The notes: generated by a model from the letters alone, not told the origin. DNA of 64,000 nt from Actinomadura meyerae (GCF_900188445.1 NZ_FZOR01000027.1:47884-111883); one strand, 5' to 3'. Shown: positions 48,374 to 59,900, counted from the first letter of the stretch. Program-made: numbers and translations.

Positions 48374-50242
48374 TCAGGGGTTGCCGCGGCGGGCGCCGGT
48401 GCCCTGCCGCTGGTCGACGCGGCCGCCGGCGGCGACCTGCCCGTTGATCGTGCCGCCGGTCATGATGACGCCCTCGTTCATGATGACGCCGGCCTGCGCC
48501 CGGTACGCCGAGACGTCCAGCCCGCACTCGTCGCCCAGGTAGTCGAGCAGCGCCTCGTTGACGCGCCACTCGATCAGCCGGGTGTACTTGTCGGCGTCCA
48601 TCTCCTGGACGTAGGTGTCGAACTCGTCGGCGGCGCACAGCTCCCGGACGCTGATCCGCGCGCCGTAGTCGTGCACGAGCCGCTGCGCCGACGACTGCGC
48701 GACGGTCGCGGCGATGAGGCTGCGCGCCATGGCCCAGCCGGTCGCGACGATGCGGACGGCGGGCAGCGCCATCGTGCGCAGCAGTCCGTGCCGCGCGCGC
48801 GTGAATGCGCGCAGCACCTGGCCCCCGGTGCCCCAGGCGGGCAGCAGGTCCACGACGCGGAACTCGCGCCGGACGGGCGGCAGCACGGTCGCGGCGAAGT
48901 GCCCATACAGCATCCGGCCCTCGACCGCCAGGTAGATGAAGGCCGTGAGGGAGATGTCCTGCTCCTCGGCGGGCGCGACGATCCGCCCGTCCCGGCCGAG
49001 CACCGCCTGCCCGTGGGCACCGACGGTGACGCGCTGGAAGCAGCGGACGTGCGACTGCGGATGCCGGATGAGCGCCTCGGCGGCCTCCGGCGTCGCCATC
49101 GAGAACGGGAGGCCGCTCGACGGGTCGATCAGCGGGTTCGGCGGCAGCGTGATCGCGGTCGCCGGGTCGGCCGGACGGCTGCGCCGCACGCTCTCCCCGC
49201 GCGCGGCGATGTGCATGCCGGTGAGCAGCGCGGTGATCCGCTCGTTCGGCGGCAGCGGATCGGCGCTCGCCCGGCCGGGCGGCCGCTCGTCCCGCATGGC
49301 GTGCAGCCGATCCCTGACCCGCAGGTGCATGGTCATCGGGTCGACGCGCGGCGGGGCGGCGTCCTTCGTCTCGTCCGCCGCGCCCTTGGTGAGGTCGACG
49401 GGGCCGGACGCGGGCCGGTCCAGTTCGAGGACGATCGACCAGGCCCGCGCCCACGGCGAGGTGAGGTCGCCCGCGCCGATGAACGGGTTCGTCCCCGAGT
49501 GCAGCGTCACGTTGCCGCGCTGCGCGGACCGGACGCGGGCGAGCACCCGCGACGCGCGCTCGCTGAACGTGCGCGGCGGCTCGGCGGTGGAGCCGGGCGC
49601 GAGGTCGCGCGCCAGCACCCCGTAGACGGCCGCGAGATGCCCGATGATCGTCAGGGCCAGCACCATGGTGAGGACGGCCAGGCTCGGGACGGCCAGATCC
49701 GTCTGGAGGAGCTCAAGGGGCCCTTCCGTCCGCTCCTGCTCGTAGCCGGTGAATCCGGACTCCTCGGCCCATTGCTCGCCCACGATGAGGAACACGACGC
49801 CGAACACCGCCCACGGGACCACCACGAACCCGACCCACGCCACGGCCACCCGCCACAGCCAGGGAAGCCTCCGCCACGGGACCGCCGCCAGGCCGGCCAG
49901 GAGCAGCAGGACGAAGAAGTACCCCACGGCGAGGAACTGCAGGAAGACGAGCGCGCCGAACCAGATCCCGCACAGGACCACGTCGCGGACGAGCCGGTAG
50001 CGGCGCGCCCGCAGCGCGTGCAGCAGCACCGGCTCGACGTCGAACCCGTAGGACGGGACGACGGCGCGGTTCTCGTCGTCCAGGAACTCGGCGATGACGC
50101 GGTCGCCGATCCGCTGGTCGAGGTAGACCGCGGCGCACAGGTAGCGGGTGGTGTTCTGCATCGGCTGCCGTGGCGCCTGCGCGCCGGGCTGCGCGTGGTA
50201 GAACGGCGGCGCGGCGCCGGGGGTCGCCTGCTCCACGGTCAT
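48374..50242 (-). CDS. Multi-TM protein with C-terminal GQVAAG motif, function unknown
   Basis: 622 residues from ATG 50242; a GTG at 50320 overlapping the ATPase stop is possible, but the 78 extra bases are AT-rich and look like promoter. About four TM helices in the first 210 residues (LVRDVVLCGIWFGALVF, LPWLWRVAVAWVGFVVVPW), then a large soluble region of about 400 residues with no recognised domain. It ends in GVIMTGGTINGQVAAGGRVDQ, which resembles the start of the next protein. It lies between a HerA-like ATPase and that small gene. Confidence 0.65.
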   Translation of the reverse strand: MTVEQATPGAAPPFYHAQPGAQAPRQPMQNTTRYLCAAVYLDQRIGDRVIAEFLDDENRAVVPSYGFDVEPVLLHALRARRYRLVRDVVLCGIWFGALVFLQFLAVGYFFVLLLLAGLAAVPWRRLPWLWRVAVAWVGFVVVPWAVFGVVFLIVGEQWAEESGFTGYEQERTEGPLELLQTDLAVPSLAVLTMVLALTIIGHLAAVYGVLARDLAPGSTAEPPRTFSERASRVLARVRSAQRGNVTLHSGTNPFIGAGDLTSPWARAWSIVLELDRPASGPVDLTKGAADETKDAAPPRVDPMTMHLRVRDRLHAMRDERPPGRASADPLPPNERITALLTGMHIAARGESVRRSRPADPATAITLPPNPLIDPSSGLPFSMATPEAAEALIRHPQSHVRCFQRVTVGAHGQAVLGRDGRIVAPAEEQDISLTAFIYLAVEGRMLYGHFAATVLPPVRREFRVVDLLPAWGTGGQVLRAFTRARHGLLRTMALPAVRIVATGWAMARSLIAATVAQSSAQRLVHDYGARISVRELCAADEFDTYVQEMDADKYTRLIEWRVNEALLDYLGDECGLDVSAYRAQAGVIMNEGVIMTGGTINGQVAAGGRVDQRQGTGARRGNP

Positions 50243-50294
50243 GCGGACGAAATTATCCAGATCATGCCGCCGACACGTGAATAAGCACCGATTC

Positions 50295-50310
50295 GTGGCC
50301 ATATGGCCAC
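50295..50310. promoter_or_regulatory. Perfect 16-bp palindrome between the ATPase and membrane-protein genes
   Basis: GTGGCCATATGGCCAC, 6 bp past the ATPase stop and 52 bp upstream of the start at 50242. A GATAAT hexamer lies closer to the start (about 50252-50257). Together these suggest an internal regulated promoter for the last two genes. Confidence 0.65.
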
Positions 50311-50316
50311 ACTTGG

Positions 50317-53300
50317 TCACGACCCGTCGGGCTCTTCCGCGTCACGGGGCCGGCCGAGGAAGGGGAGCCCCGCCGACGGGTCCTCGAAGGGGTGGACGAA
50401 GCGCTCGTACCAGCTCAGCACGGGTTCGAGCCATTCGGCGACGCCCATCGTCCGGGCGACGTGGTCGATCTGCTCGTCCTCGTCGAAGCCGATCGCGACG
50501 ACGGACAGGTCCTGGTAGAACCCCGCCTGGTCGTCGTCGCCGTACAGGGCCGTGAGCGCGATCGGCCGGTTGCGTGCCAGCTCCATCGACAGCGGATGGC
50601 GGCGCAGGGCCCGCAGCCGGTGGCCGAGCCTGGCGTCCGGCGGCTGCTTGAGCCCGGCGAGCGGGTAGTCGAGCGGCGGCGCGGGCGCGTGCTTGTCGGG
50701 GGCCCCGCCGCCGTAGGGGAACAGGCGGTCCAGCTCGTGCAGCCACTTGACCTGCGGGATCATCCACTGCGGCCCCGGCGCCCCGCCGGGCGCGGCACCG
50801 CCGAGGAGCCGCCCCGCGACCTCCGCCGCGGCGGCGGTGAGATCCGCCGGCGGGTAGGCCGACCGCAGCGACCGCGACCGCCGGGTCACGGCCCCTTCGA
50901 GCACGGTCGCGAGCGCGCACTCGCGCAGCCGCGGCGCCAGCCGCGACCAGCCCCGGCCCAGCTCCGCCGGGACGGCCGGCAGCGGCCGGTTGACCACGTG
51001 CGCCAGCACCAGCGTGTCGGCCCACAGCCGCAGCCACGCCCAGTCGGGACCGCTCGCGACGAGGTCGGCCTCGCGCAGCTCGAACAGCGTGCACGCGCGC
51101 CCGGACCGGCACTCGCAGCCGCAGGCGGCGGAGCGCCGTCCGTCCACCGGCGGCGGCGGACCGGGCAGCTCCGCCTCGCGCCCCTCGCCGAGCGGCACCC
51201 GGACGCGCAGCGGGCGGTCCATGCCGTCCGCGAACACCGCCGCGACCCCGGGCCGCAGCGACACCACCTCGCGCGACTGGTCGCCGTCGAGGTTCATCGC
51301 CGCGCCGACCTGCTGCCGGTCGTCGAAGGCGGGCAGCCGATGGACGACCTTCAGCGCCGTGTTCTTGATCACGTCCGGGACGAGCTTCGTCGGGATCTGC
51401 TCGGCGACGATGATCCCCTCGCCGTAGGCGCGGATCTCGGCGAGCATTCCGGCGAAGAGCTCGACCGCGTGCGAGCTGCCGCGCTCGGGCCCCCGGTTGC
51501 GGAGCAGCCGGTGCGCCTCCTCGATGACGATGACGTGCCGCAGCACCGACCCGGTCGCCCTGTCGCGCTTCCGCTCCCGCATCCGCAGGTGCTCGACGAT
51601 GCGGATGATGAGCGTCCCCATGAGGAACGCCTTGTCCTCGTCGTTCGCGACGTCCTCGATGGCGAGCACGATGTTGTCGCGCAGCATCCCGCCGATGTCG
51701 GCCGGGTGCCCGCCCTCGAAGAACCGCCCGGCGGACCCGATGCGCAGCGACCGCAGCCGCACGTCGACGAACCCCTGCACGTCGGCCATCAGCTCGCGCC
51801 CGTACCCGACGTCCTGGATGACCTGGAGCGCCGCGTTCTGCAACTGCTCCAGCGTCGGCACCGCGGGCTCGATCAGCGACCCGGGCACGCCCGCGCCCGT
51901 CACCACGTCCCACCCGTTGTTCTCGTAGACGCGCTGGAGCGCCTGCGCCATGATCTGCGGGAACGGCTCCTCCGCGTCGAACGCGGCCTGGAACAGCGCC
52001 CGCACCATGTCGATGTGCGCCTGCACCGGATATCCCGGCTCCGGCGCGAGCGGATTCACCGACAGCGGCACCGAGACCGGATCGGACGGATTCACCACCG
52101 TCACCGGCCCGCCGAGGTCCTGGATGCGCCCCGCCATCGCCGCGTACTCCGACTTCGCCGGCTCGATGGCCAGCCAAGGGATGCCCGCCCGCGTGAGTTG
52201 CTCCAGCAGATGCCGAACGGTCTGCGACTTCCCGGCCCCCGTGGCCCCCGTCACGAACACGTGCCGGTTGATGGTCGAGCGGGGCACGGTGAACCGTCCG
52301 ACCTCCCGGTCCTGACCGTCCAGGATGGCGCCCAGCTCGATCTGCGGCTCCCCGCCCTGCGGCTCGGTCTCGGACGTGACGTCGAAGTACCCGGCCTCCA
52401 GCACCCGCAGCCCGGGAACCTCCCTGCGCGGTAGCCCGGCCAGCGCCGCCAGCGCCCCCGCCGTCGCCACGAACGGGAACCGCTGCTCCGACTCCCCCAT
52501 CGGCCGCACTGGCACGGGCGCCGTCCCCGGGCCGAGCATCTCGGCGAACGACCCGCTCCCGTGCCCGGACCTGAGCCGGTAGGGGTGGTGCCCGAGCTCC
52601 ATCGACCCGACCAGCACGGGCGCGATCTGCCCCAGCTCGTCCTGCGACGCCGCCCCCGCCACCACCCGGACCTGCCACAGCCCGGCCTCACGGAACGCGT
52701 CCAGCTCGGCAAGCCGCTGATCGGCCCGCGCGACCGCGAGCCGCGCGTGCTCGTCCTCCCCCCTGCGGAGCATGCGCAGCTCGTGGTGGAGCTCCCGCAT
52801 CTCCTCGTCGATCATCCGCTCGTCACAGGGATCGGCGACGACGAACCACCCGAACGGACGCTCCATCAACGTCACGAGCGTCGCCTCGAACAGGCCGGAC
52901 CCGCCCTCGGCCCCCGGCGGCGCCAGCCGCCCGGCGCACCGCGTCCACGCCATCCGCTCCGCCTGCCGCAGCCACCCGTCCCCGATCGGCACACCCCGCG
53001 CCCCGCTCGGGAACAGCAGCCCGTGCGTCTCCACCCCGGGCTCGGGCGTCCCGATCGGCCCCGCGTTGGTGATCAGCTCCAGGGGCGCGCCCGCCCCCGC
53101 CGAAAGCCACCCCACCACGAACGGCCTGCCCCGCCGCGCCGCCGACAGCGCCGCGGGCAGCACGCTCACGAAATCCCACTCGGCCGACCCGTCCCGCTGC
53201 GGCGCCGGAATCGCCTGGATCCGGTACCAGGGCCCCGGCAGCACGAACGGCTCGGGCCTCGGCGGCGGCGGCCCGGCCCGCATCCCGGGCGGCGGCCCAC

Positions 53301-53403
53301 CCGGCGGAACCCCGGCTGCCCCTCGATAGGGCGGCATGGACGGCATCCCAGGCGGCGGCGAACTCACCCCAGCATCCTGACGCCCCACCCCGCCCCACGC
53401 CAC
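50317..53403 (-). CDS. HerA/FtsK-like (DUF87) P-loop ATPase
   Basis: 1028 residues. A Pro-rich head (1-55), a large unknown N-terminal part, then Walker A GATGAGKSQT (about 380), Walker B VIVIEEAHRLL (about 622) and IIVAEQIPTKLVPDVIKNTALKVVHRL with the arginine-finger region, typical of HerA/VirB4 ATPases. A Cys cluster CGCECRSGRAC follows (about 760) and a C-terminal domain of about 250 residues ends the protein. HerA-like proteins form DNA-translocating hexamers and occur in repair and anti-phage systems. The partner genes here are not the usual NurA, Sir2 or DUF4297 types. Confidence 0.85.
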   Translation of the reverse strand: MAWGGVGRQDAGVSSPPPGMPSMPPYRGAAGVPPGGPPPGMRAGPPPPRPEPFVLPGPWYRIQAIPAPQRDGSAEWDFVSVLPAALSAARRGRPFVVGWLSAGAGAPLELITNAGPIGTPEPGVETHGLLFPSGARGVPIGDGWLRQAERMAWTRCAGRLAPPGAEGGSGLFEATLVTLMERPFGWFVVADPCDERMIDEEMRELHHELRMLRRGEDEHARLAVARADQRLAELDAFREAGLWQVRVVAGAASQDELGQIAPVLVGSMELGHHPYRLRSGHGSGSFAEMLGPGTAPVPVRPMGESEQRFPFVATAGALAALAGLPRREVPGLRVLEAGYFDVTSETEPQGGEPQIELGAILDGQDREVGRFTVPRSTINRHVFVTGATGAGKSQTVRHLLEQLTRAGIPWLAIEPAKSEYAAMAGRIQDLGGPVTVVNPSDPVSVPLSVNPLAPEPGYPVQAHIDMVRALFQAAFDAEEPFPQIMAQALQRVYENNGWDVVTGAGVPGSLIEPAVPTLEQLQNAALQVIQDVGYGRELMADVQGFVDVRLRSLRIGSAGRFFEGGHPADIGGMLRDNIVLAIEDVANDEDKAFLMGTLIIRIVEHLRMRERKRDRATGSVLRHVIVIEEAHRLLRNRGPERGSSHAVELFAGMLAEIRAYGEGIIVAEQIPTKLVPDVIKNTALKVVHRLPAFDDRQQVGAAMNLDGDQSREVVSLRPGVAAVFADGMDRPLRVRVPLGEGREAELPGPPPPVDGRRSAACGCECRSGRACTLFELREADLVASGPDWAWLRLWADTLVLAHVVNRPLPAVPAELGRGWSRLAPRLRECALATVLEGAVTRRSRSLRSAYPPADLTAAAAEVAGRLLGGAAPGGAPGPQWMIPQVKWLHELDRLFPYGGGAPDKHAPAPPLDYPLAGLKQPPDARLGHRLRALRRHPLSMELARNRPIALTALYGDDDQAGFYQDLSVVAIGFDEDEQIDHVARTMGVAEWLEPVLSWYERFVHPFEDPSAGLPFLGRPRDAEEPDGS

Positions 53404-53771
53404 TGCCCCACCAAGAAACTCTCACGCCCGTCCACCCGTAGGCCGGGCAAGGTCCGCCGGCTAACGGGGAAGCGGCTCCAGACAGTCAGCGCTCTCCAGG
53501 AGGATCTGGATCCCCTGGCCTTCGCCCAGCGGCCGCACGCCCAGCGCGTCAGCGAAATCGGCGGCGAAGAAAGTCACGTACCCGGTGACCACATCTGGAT
53601 CATAGAGAGAGGTTTATTCGGCGTCAGCGCTGATATGAGCAATCCACTACTCCCCGGCCTCGGCTTCCGGTGGGGCGGCCCAGGCGCGCCCATCTGCGCC
53701 CATGCAAGTATTCCTATCCCTTTGGTGCGGCGGAGGCACCGTTCAGGACCCGCAGTCCGGTACCACCCGAC
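53404..53771. other. Region between toxin locus and ATPase, no firm gene
   Basis: Contains one small minus-strand frame (53461-53592) and an AT-richer part. No paired repeats or terminator of note were found. The lower GC and broken frames suggest remnants of older immunity or toxin cassettes, which commonly collect behind Rhs genes. Confidence 0.4.
53461..53592 (-). pseudogene. Possible immunity-gene remnant
   Basis: A 43-codon frame starting at GTG 53592 (VTGYVTFFAADFADALGVRP to LLESADCLEPLPR). It remains open another few codons upstream (SLYDPDV) to a TAA. The composition looks protein-like and acidic, as in Rhs-associated immunity proteins, but it is too short to classify and has no good start signal. 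Confidence 0.25.
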
Positions 53772-53990
53772 TCATTCTTTCAGTAGGCCCTCAATGCCGA
53801 GAATCTCGATCCCGAGCAGCTGGTTGTCAGCGGAGAGGTCGAAGATCACCTCGGATTCTCGACTCCTCAGTGTAAAGGACTCATTTTTTACCGACTCGCC
53901 CGGAAGGATATCGGTGGCGAGCTTGATGTAGAGTGCATCGACCTCCGTCGAGATCTTTACTTTGGCGTTCCGCTCTATGCTTTCGCTCAA
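53772..53990 (-). CDS. DUF2283-type immunity protein for the Rhs toxin
   Basis: 72 residues from TTG 53990, overlapping the Rhs stop by 4 nt (TTGA) with GGGGAG just upstream, so translation is coupled to the toxin. ISTEVDALYIKLA at the start and VIFDLSADNQLLGIEILGIE at the end match the small DUF2283 fold, a known partner of DUF4258 toxins. Position immediately after a polymorphic toxin is the normal immunity-gene position. Codons are AT-richer than the genome, suggesting exchange as a cassette with the toxin tip. Confidence 0.8.
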   Translation of the reverse strand: MSESIERNAKVKISTEVDALYIKLATDILPGESVKNESFTLRSRESEVIFDLSADNQLLGIEILGIEGLLKE

Positions 53991-56900
53991 TTTCTCCCCG
54001 CAGAGACCACATGGCCGTTCGTGTTGAGGACGACCCAGATCTTCTTGGTTTTGTACTTCGTCGTGCCCGGCCTGTTGCCCCTGGTCTTCTTTCCGGTTCG
54101 CACCGTCTGTTCCACCATGTCCTCCGTCAGGCCGCGAGCCTCCATCTGGTCCCTGGCATGGCCCGAATAACTTCGTACACATCCGGCGTTGTGGACGAGG
54201 ACTGCAACGCCCACTCCAACATGATAGGTGTGAGTGTTGGCGATGGTGAGGTTGTGGACGCGCTGGTGGTGCACGGCCAGATGTTCGACGTGGCTGATCT
54301 GGACGTAGGCGCCCCCGCTTGTGCGGAGCCACATGCCACGCTCGAGGTCGCCAGCCTCCACCCAGGCATTAATACCATCGGCGACCCAGAAGGGGTGGTG
54401 GGCGGTCGCGATGACGAGCCCGCTCCCAACTCTGTTGGCGGCGAGGAGTGTGGACGCCCCGTCCTTGGGTTCTTCGTCGGTCATCCAGCCGAGCGCGGGA
54501 GCGTCGGTGTCGATGGTGATCTGGACCAGGTTCTTTTCGCCCTTGCTGGTGATAGTACCCAGAACGGGTTGAGCTCGTGTCTCACCACTGACAGGGTCTG
54601 TGGCGAGGACCTTATCGCCGACCTCGATCTCTTCGATGGGTTTGCGGCTGCCGTCAGCCATGAGAACGGTCGTTCCGGGCACGAAGCTGCTCACCGGGCA
54701 GGAGCCGGAAGGCGTCTCCGCGGCGGGAGGTCTACCGTTCTTAGCGCCGCCGGACTGACCGTCGCCGCTGTTTGCTCCGCTTCGTCCACCAGATCGTCGG
54801 CCGCCGCCGTTGGCACCGGTGATTCCGCCATCTTTCCCGAAGCCGCCGAGGTCGACGAAGCTGCGCATCCCGACACCGAAGAATTCCAGGCCCGACATGC
54901 GTTCGCATGTGAATCCGCCGATCTGGCAGAGGAGATTCGCGAAGTTTCCCAGCCTGCCGAGGTCTCCGGGGAAGCAAGCTGTACCTTCGGTGGCGCACGT
55001 TGGCATGAGCTGGGGGTCCAGCGGTCCCAGAGTGCCCGCGTATTTCATGTAGACGCGCTGCATCATCCGCTGGAGGGCGGCGGTGTAAGCCATGGAGTTC
55101 CGGGCGTGGACGACAGTGTCGCCCCAACGAACGTGCACCGGCTTGTTGATAGATGAGGTGAAGCCCGGGGGAGGATCCCCGCAGTCGTGGCCGCAGCCTC
55201 CGGTCATCAGCGGCTTCTTGTGCCCGACCGGAACATAGCCGGCACCGCAGATGTCGGGTGGGCATTGCCCGTCGGGGTCGGCGTGTGTGACAGGGTTGTT
55301 GTTAGCGTAGGTGTAGCCGTTCATCTGCTGGGGGTCGGCCTGGTCCATGAGGGGGTCGACGGAGATGAAGCGGCCGGTGTCGGGGTCGTACTCGCGAGCG
55401 CCGAGGTGGGTGAGGCCGGTGGTGTCTCGGGTACCGCCCACGAAGCCCTTGTCGCCTGGCCAAGTGGCGTCCTCGTCCATGCCGCGGATTGATCCGAAGG
55501 GAGTGAGCCGACGGACTGTGCTCACCTGGGTGGCCGCGTTGACGGCGACCTGAGCCGTACCTTGATGGTCGCCCGTTAGGTAGGTGATGGTGCCGTCGGA
55601 GGTGCGCATGGCGACGGTCTGGCCGGCGAAATCGTAGTAGCGGGTGCCGGTGGCGGTGGTCGCACCGCTTAGGGTGTGTAGTTCGGTACCGTCAGGCAGG
55701 TAGAGCGTGGTCCCAGCGGGATCCTTGCGAATGAGGCGGTTGCCGTCCGCGTCGTAGATGTGGTTTTCGTCGTTGCCGTTTTCAGAGACTTTGGCCAGCT
55801 CGCCTTCGGTGTCCCAATCGAAGGTCTGAGTGCGGGTCGTGGGGCTGCCGTCGCTGGTTTGGACAGTGGCGGTGTTTCCGGTGGCGTCGTAGCCGTAGGT
55901 GTCGGTGCGGTTTCCGGTCGGGCCGGTCTGGGTGACTTGGGTGAGGCGGTTGCCTTGGCCGGCGGGTGCGTAGGTGTAGGTGCGGGTGGTGTCGGCGGTG
56001 CCGGCGATGCCGTGGCGGGTCTCGCCGGTGCGGTTCCCAGCCTTGTCGTAGGTGAAGCTGCGCCAGTACGGGGCTGGACCTCCAATGAGCGATGATGCCG
56101 GTTCGGACGCGCAGGCGTCGGTGCTGCCCTGGGTCCAGGCTTGGGTGAGGCGTTGGAGGTGGTCATAGGTGAAGCACTGGTTGTCGACGCCGTCGCGGGA
56201 GTTGTCCGTGATGGAGGTGATCCTGCCGGAGTCGGTGTAGTGGTAGGTCGCGTACCGATCGTCGCCGTCGATGCCCTCACGCAGCGTCTTGGCGGTGTCC
56301 AGGCGCTGGGCGCCGTACTGGTAGGTGAAGGTCTGCCATGCGCGTTTCGGCGCGGTCCCTAGTTCCAGGATGGAGACTTTTCCAGTGGGGGTGTAGACGG
56401 TGTCGTTGACGTAGGTGGCCTTGGTGCTGGCCATGCGGGTGGGCCGGAGCCAGGTGTCGTAGGTGTTGACCAGGGCTTCCAAGGGCAGTCCACCGGCGGC
56501 GGGCAGAGTGCTGCTCTGGATGGTGCCGTCGAGGTTGTAGTTCGTGGTGAACAGGTAGGTCCCGGCCAGCGCCCCTTGATGGGAGGGGATGGTGACGGCG
56601 GCGGCTTCCACGCGGCTGAGGGTGTCGTAGCCGTGGACCTGGTTGATGTACTGGGCACCGTCGTAATGGCGGATCGACTTGGCAAGCTTGCCCTTGCCCC
56701 GGGTGGCGGTGTCGTAGGTGTAGGAGGTCAGCAGCGGTCCGTCTGCGGCGCCTTCGTGGGTGGCCGTCTTGCGTCCGAGGCCGTCGTAGGTGGTGAAGAT
56801 CTTCTTGCCGCGTGCGTCGGTGGTGGAGACCACGCGGTCGAGGTCGTCGTAGGTGAAGGTGCTGGTGCCCTTGTCAGGGTCGGTGGTCTGGATCTTGCGG

Positions 56901-59900
56901 CCGCGCACGTCGTAGGCGCTGGTAAAGGTGTTGCCGGACGGGTCGGTGACCGAGGCGATCTCCCCGGCCGGGGTGTAGGTGTAGGTCGTCGAGTCATAGT
57001 CCCCAGTGGGGGTGGCGGCCTTGTACTGGCGGCGTTCGATCACCTGACCGCGGGCGTCGACGAATTGCGAGCTGGGGGTGCCGCCGGTAGGCGGCGTGAC
57101 CGAGGTGCGGTTGCCGCCGCCGTAGGAGTAGGTGGTGCGCCACAGCTCCTGCTCGGGCTGCGACCCGTTCCCCTTCATCGCCTTCTCGACGGTCTCGCGA
57201 CCCAGGCCGTCGTACTCAGTGCGGGTCTGGGACTCGACGTTGCCGGGAGTCCCGACACCGAACAGGGCGGTCTCAGGAGCCCCCGCTGCGGGGTAAGCGG
57301 TGTAGGCCTTGACGATCTGGCCGCGCTCGTCGAAGAAGGAGTCCGTGATCAGGCGGCCGTCCGGGCTGGGGGCCTGGGTCTGGCGGGAGCGCAGCCACCC
57401 GTCCAGCAGCTCGATCTTCTCCACCCGCTGCCCGCCGGACGCCGTCAGCGCCTTGGTGGTGACCGCGACGATCTGCCCCTCGGCCACCTGGTAGCCGAAC
57501 GCGTAATTCGGGTGGGGATTATTGGCCTTCGAGCGGTTGGGCAGCCACACCTGGACGAGCCGCCCCAGCCCGTCGTACACCAGGTCGGTCTGCAGCCCGT
57601 TGGCGTCGATGCTGCGGGTCGGTTCCCCCCACGCCGGGTCCAACTCTTCGGTGGTGGTCAAGGCTGTGGAGGCACTGCCCGGCGTGGCCGGCGGAGTAGT
57701 GGTCTGCTTCTTGGTCGTCAGACCTTGCGTGTCGGTGTAGACGGTGGTGGTGACCTGCCCCAGCGCGTTCTTCACCTGTGTGGCCCGGCCGAAGGAGTCG
57801 TAGGAGGTGGTGGCCTGAGTCACGTATTGCGGTGTGGCCCCGTCGTAACCGGAGAGTCGGTCAGCCTTGGTGATATCGCCCTTGGACGGGGCGGCACCGA
57901 AGCCGCCACTGTCGTAATAGGTACGCATGTCGGACACGACCTGTGCAGGCCGGTCGGGAGTGGCCGTGCAGGCGACCGACACGATCTCCACCCTTGACGG
58001 GAACGACACCATCCAGGCGCCGTTATCGTCCGCGTAGGAAATGCGAGTGCACCTGTCGTCGCTGCTGGTGCCGGTGTCACCGAGGTCGTTGGCCATGGTC
58101 TGTCGCCCGACGCCTGGGCCTGATGCGGTGTAGTCATTGTCGGTCTTGGTCTCGGTCCAGCCGCCGCCGTCCTTGGCCGTCCACGTATGGGTCGTGTCGA
58201 CGGCGGTCACGTTCGCGGTGGTCGTGCCCCAGGAGCGGGTGCGGGACGCGGTCTGCACCCGCCACGGCGTGTTCACCGTCTTGGCGTGAATGCTCCCGCC
58301 CGGGGCGGTGTACTGGACGGTCTTGAGCGTGAACCCGGCGAGCGCGTCGTGGTCGGTGTAGGTGCCGCCTTCGCCGTCGGAGACGGTGACGCTCTTCTCC
58401 CCGCCGTCCTTGTTCTTCCGGTCCCCGTCCATCCCGCGCAGGTAGAACGTGTCGGTCTGGGCGGCCGGGTTGTCGAAGCCGCCCGTGAGGGTGCGGACCT
58501 GGCCGTACCCGCGCCACTGCGACCAGGTCTTGTTCTTCTCCTTGGTCAGCCCGTCATCGTCGTCGAAGTGCCACGCCGCGCCGCCCAGGTACTGGTACTT
58601 GGTCGCCATGTCCGGTGCCAGGCCGGTGCGGTCGGTCTGGATGACGGAGGTGACCACGTATTTGTGGAACCAGTCGGTGATGGGTTCCTCGCGGCCCGGT
58701 GGTGTCCAGATGACCGGCATGCAGCGGGTGGTGTTGGTCTCCGGCGTCGGCAGATCGCTCAATGAGCAGTCGGGGTCGGAGTAGGAAATGTCGATCTGCC
58801 CGCCGGACTCGTCGTAGATGGCGCCGAGCCGGTAGCGGATGTAGGCCAGGATGTCGTCGCCGGTCTTGTCCAGCCGATTCGGCAACTGGACATGGTTGAA
58901 CGTCACCTTCGGCAACGTCACCGGATCGCCGCCATCGGTCGCGGCGTGACCGGTGTGGGTGATCTCCTTCAAAACCAGGTCGCGCTCGACGTCGGCCAGC
59001 TTCCACTCGTGGTCCAGCGCCCAGGAGTCCACCGGCCGGTAACCGGAGGCGTCCGGCTTGAGGATCTGCGTGGTGACCTTGGTCAGCCGCTTGCGGGACC
59101 AGAACGTCGGCGACAGGGTGCCGTGGGCGTCCTTGCATTCCTGGCCGGAGTTGCAGTTCAGGTCCCAGGGAACGTCCCACCACTTGTCGGGGTTGTCGCC
59201 GATCTTGGACGGGTCGCAGTCGAAATTCGCGTCCGGGATGCAGCGCTCGGAGGTGGTGAAGGTGACCTGCGCCGGCGCCTTGGCGAACAGCGCGTCCTTG
59301 CGCAGCCCGTAGGAGATCGTCTTCAGGTACCCGCCGCGGGTGTAGGGCGTCTCGTCGGCGGCCTTGAGGTTGCGGCCGTAGTGGTTGGTCTCGGTGCCGT
59401 AGGTGTAGTTGATCGCGTTCCCGGACGGGTCGACGACATAGTCGAGATTCCACCGGTACGCCTGCTGACACCACGAACCCGCGAACGACGAGTCATGGCA
59501 CGGCTCGCCGGAGTCATCACCGAACACCGGGGACGTCCACGTCGAGTTCGTCTCCGGTTTCCCGGTCTCCCAACCGGGGAGGCGGTTCAACCCGAAGAAG
59601 TACTGGGTGCCGTCGGTCGTGGTGACCTTCCAGTACTCGCCGTTGTCGTCACCGTTGCCGGTCGCCGAACTGGTGAGCTTCTCGAACTTGGTGCCGTCGT
59701 CACCCTTTATCCGCCAGGAACCGTCGGAGGCCTTGATCAGCTCCCCGCCCTTGCCGTTCCACGTGACCGTCGCGTTGTCATAACCCCAGCACTGATCTCC
59801 TGGCGAAATACCCCACTCGTCCTTCGGGGCGCCATCGTCCTCACACGACTTGTAACGCCGCTCGATATACCCCGGCCACAGATCGAAGCCCTCGCCCACC

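Noticed and set aside
57943..58784. Plus-strand frames antisense to the Rhs gene
   Set aside because: They mirror the YD-repeat codon pattern and have no independent start or domain.
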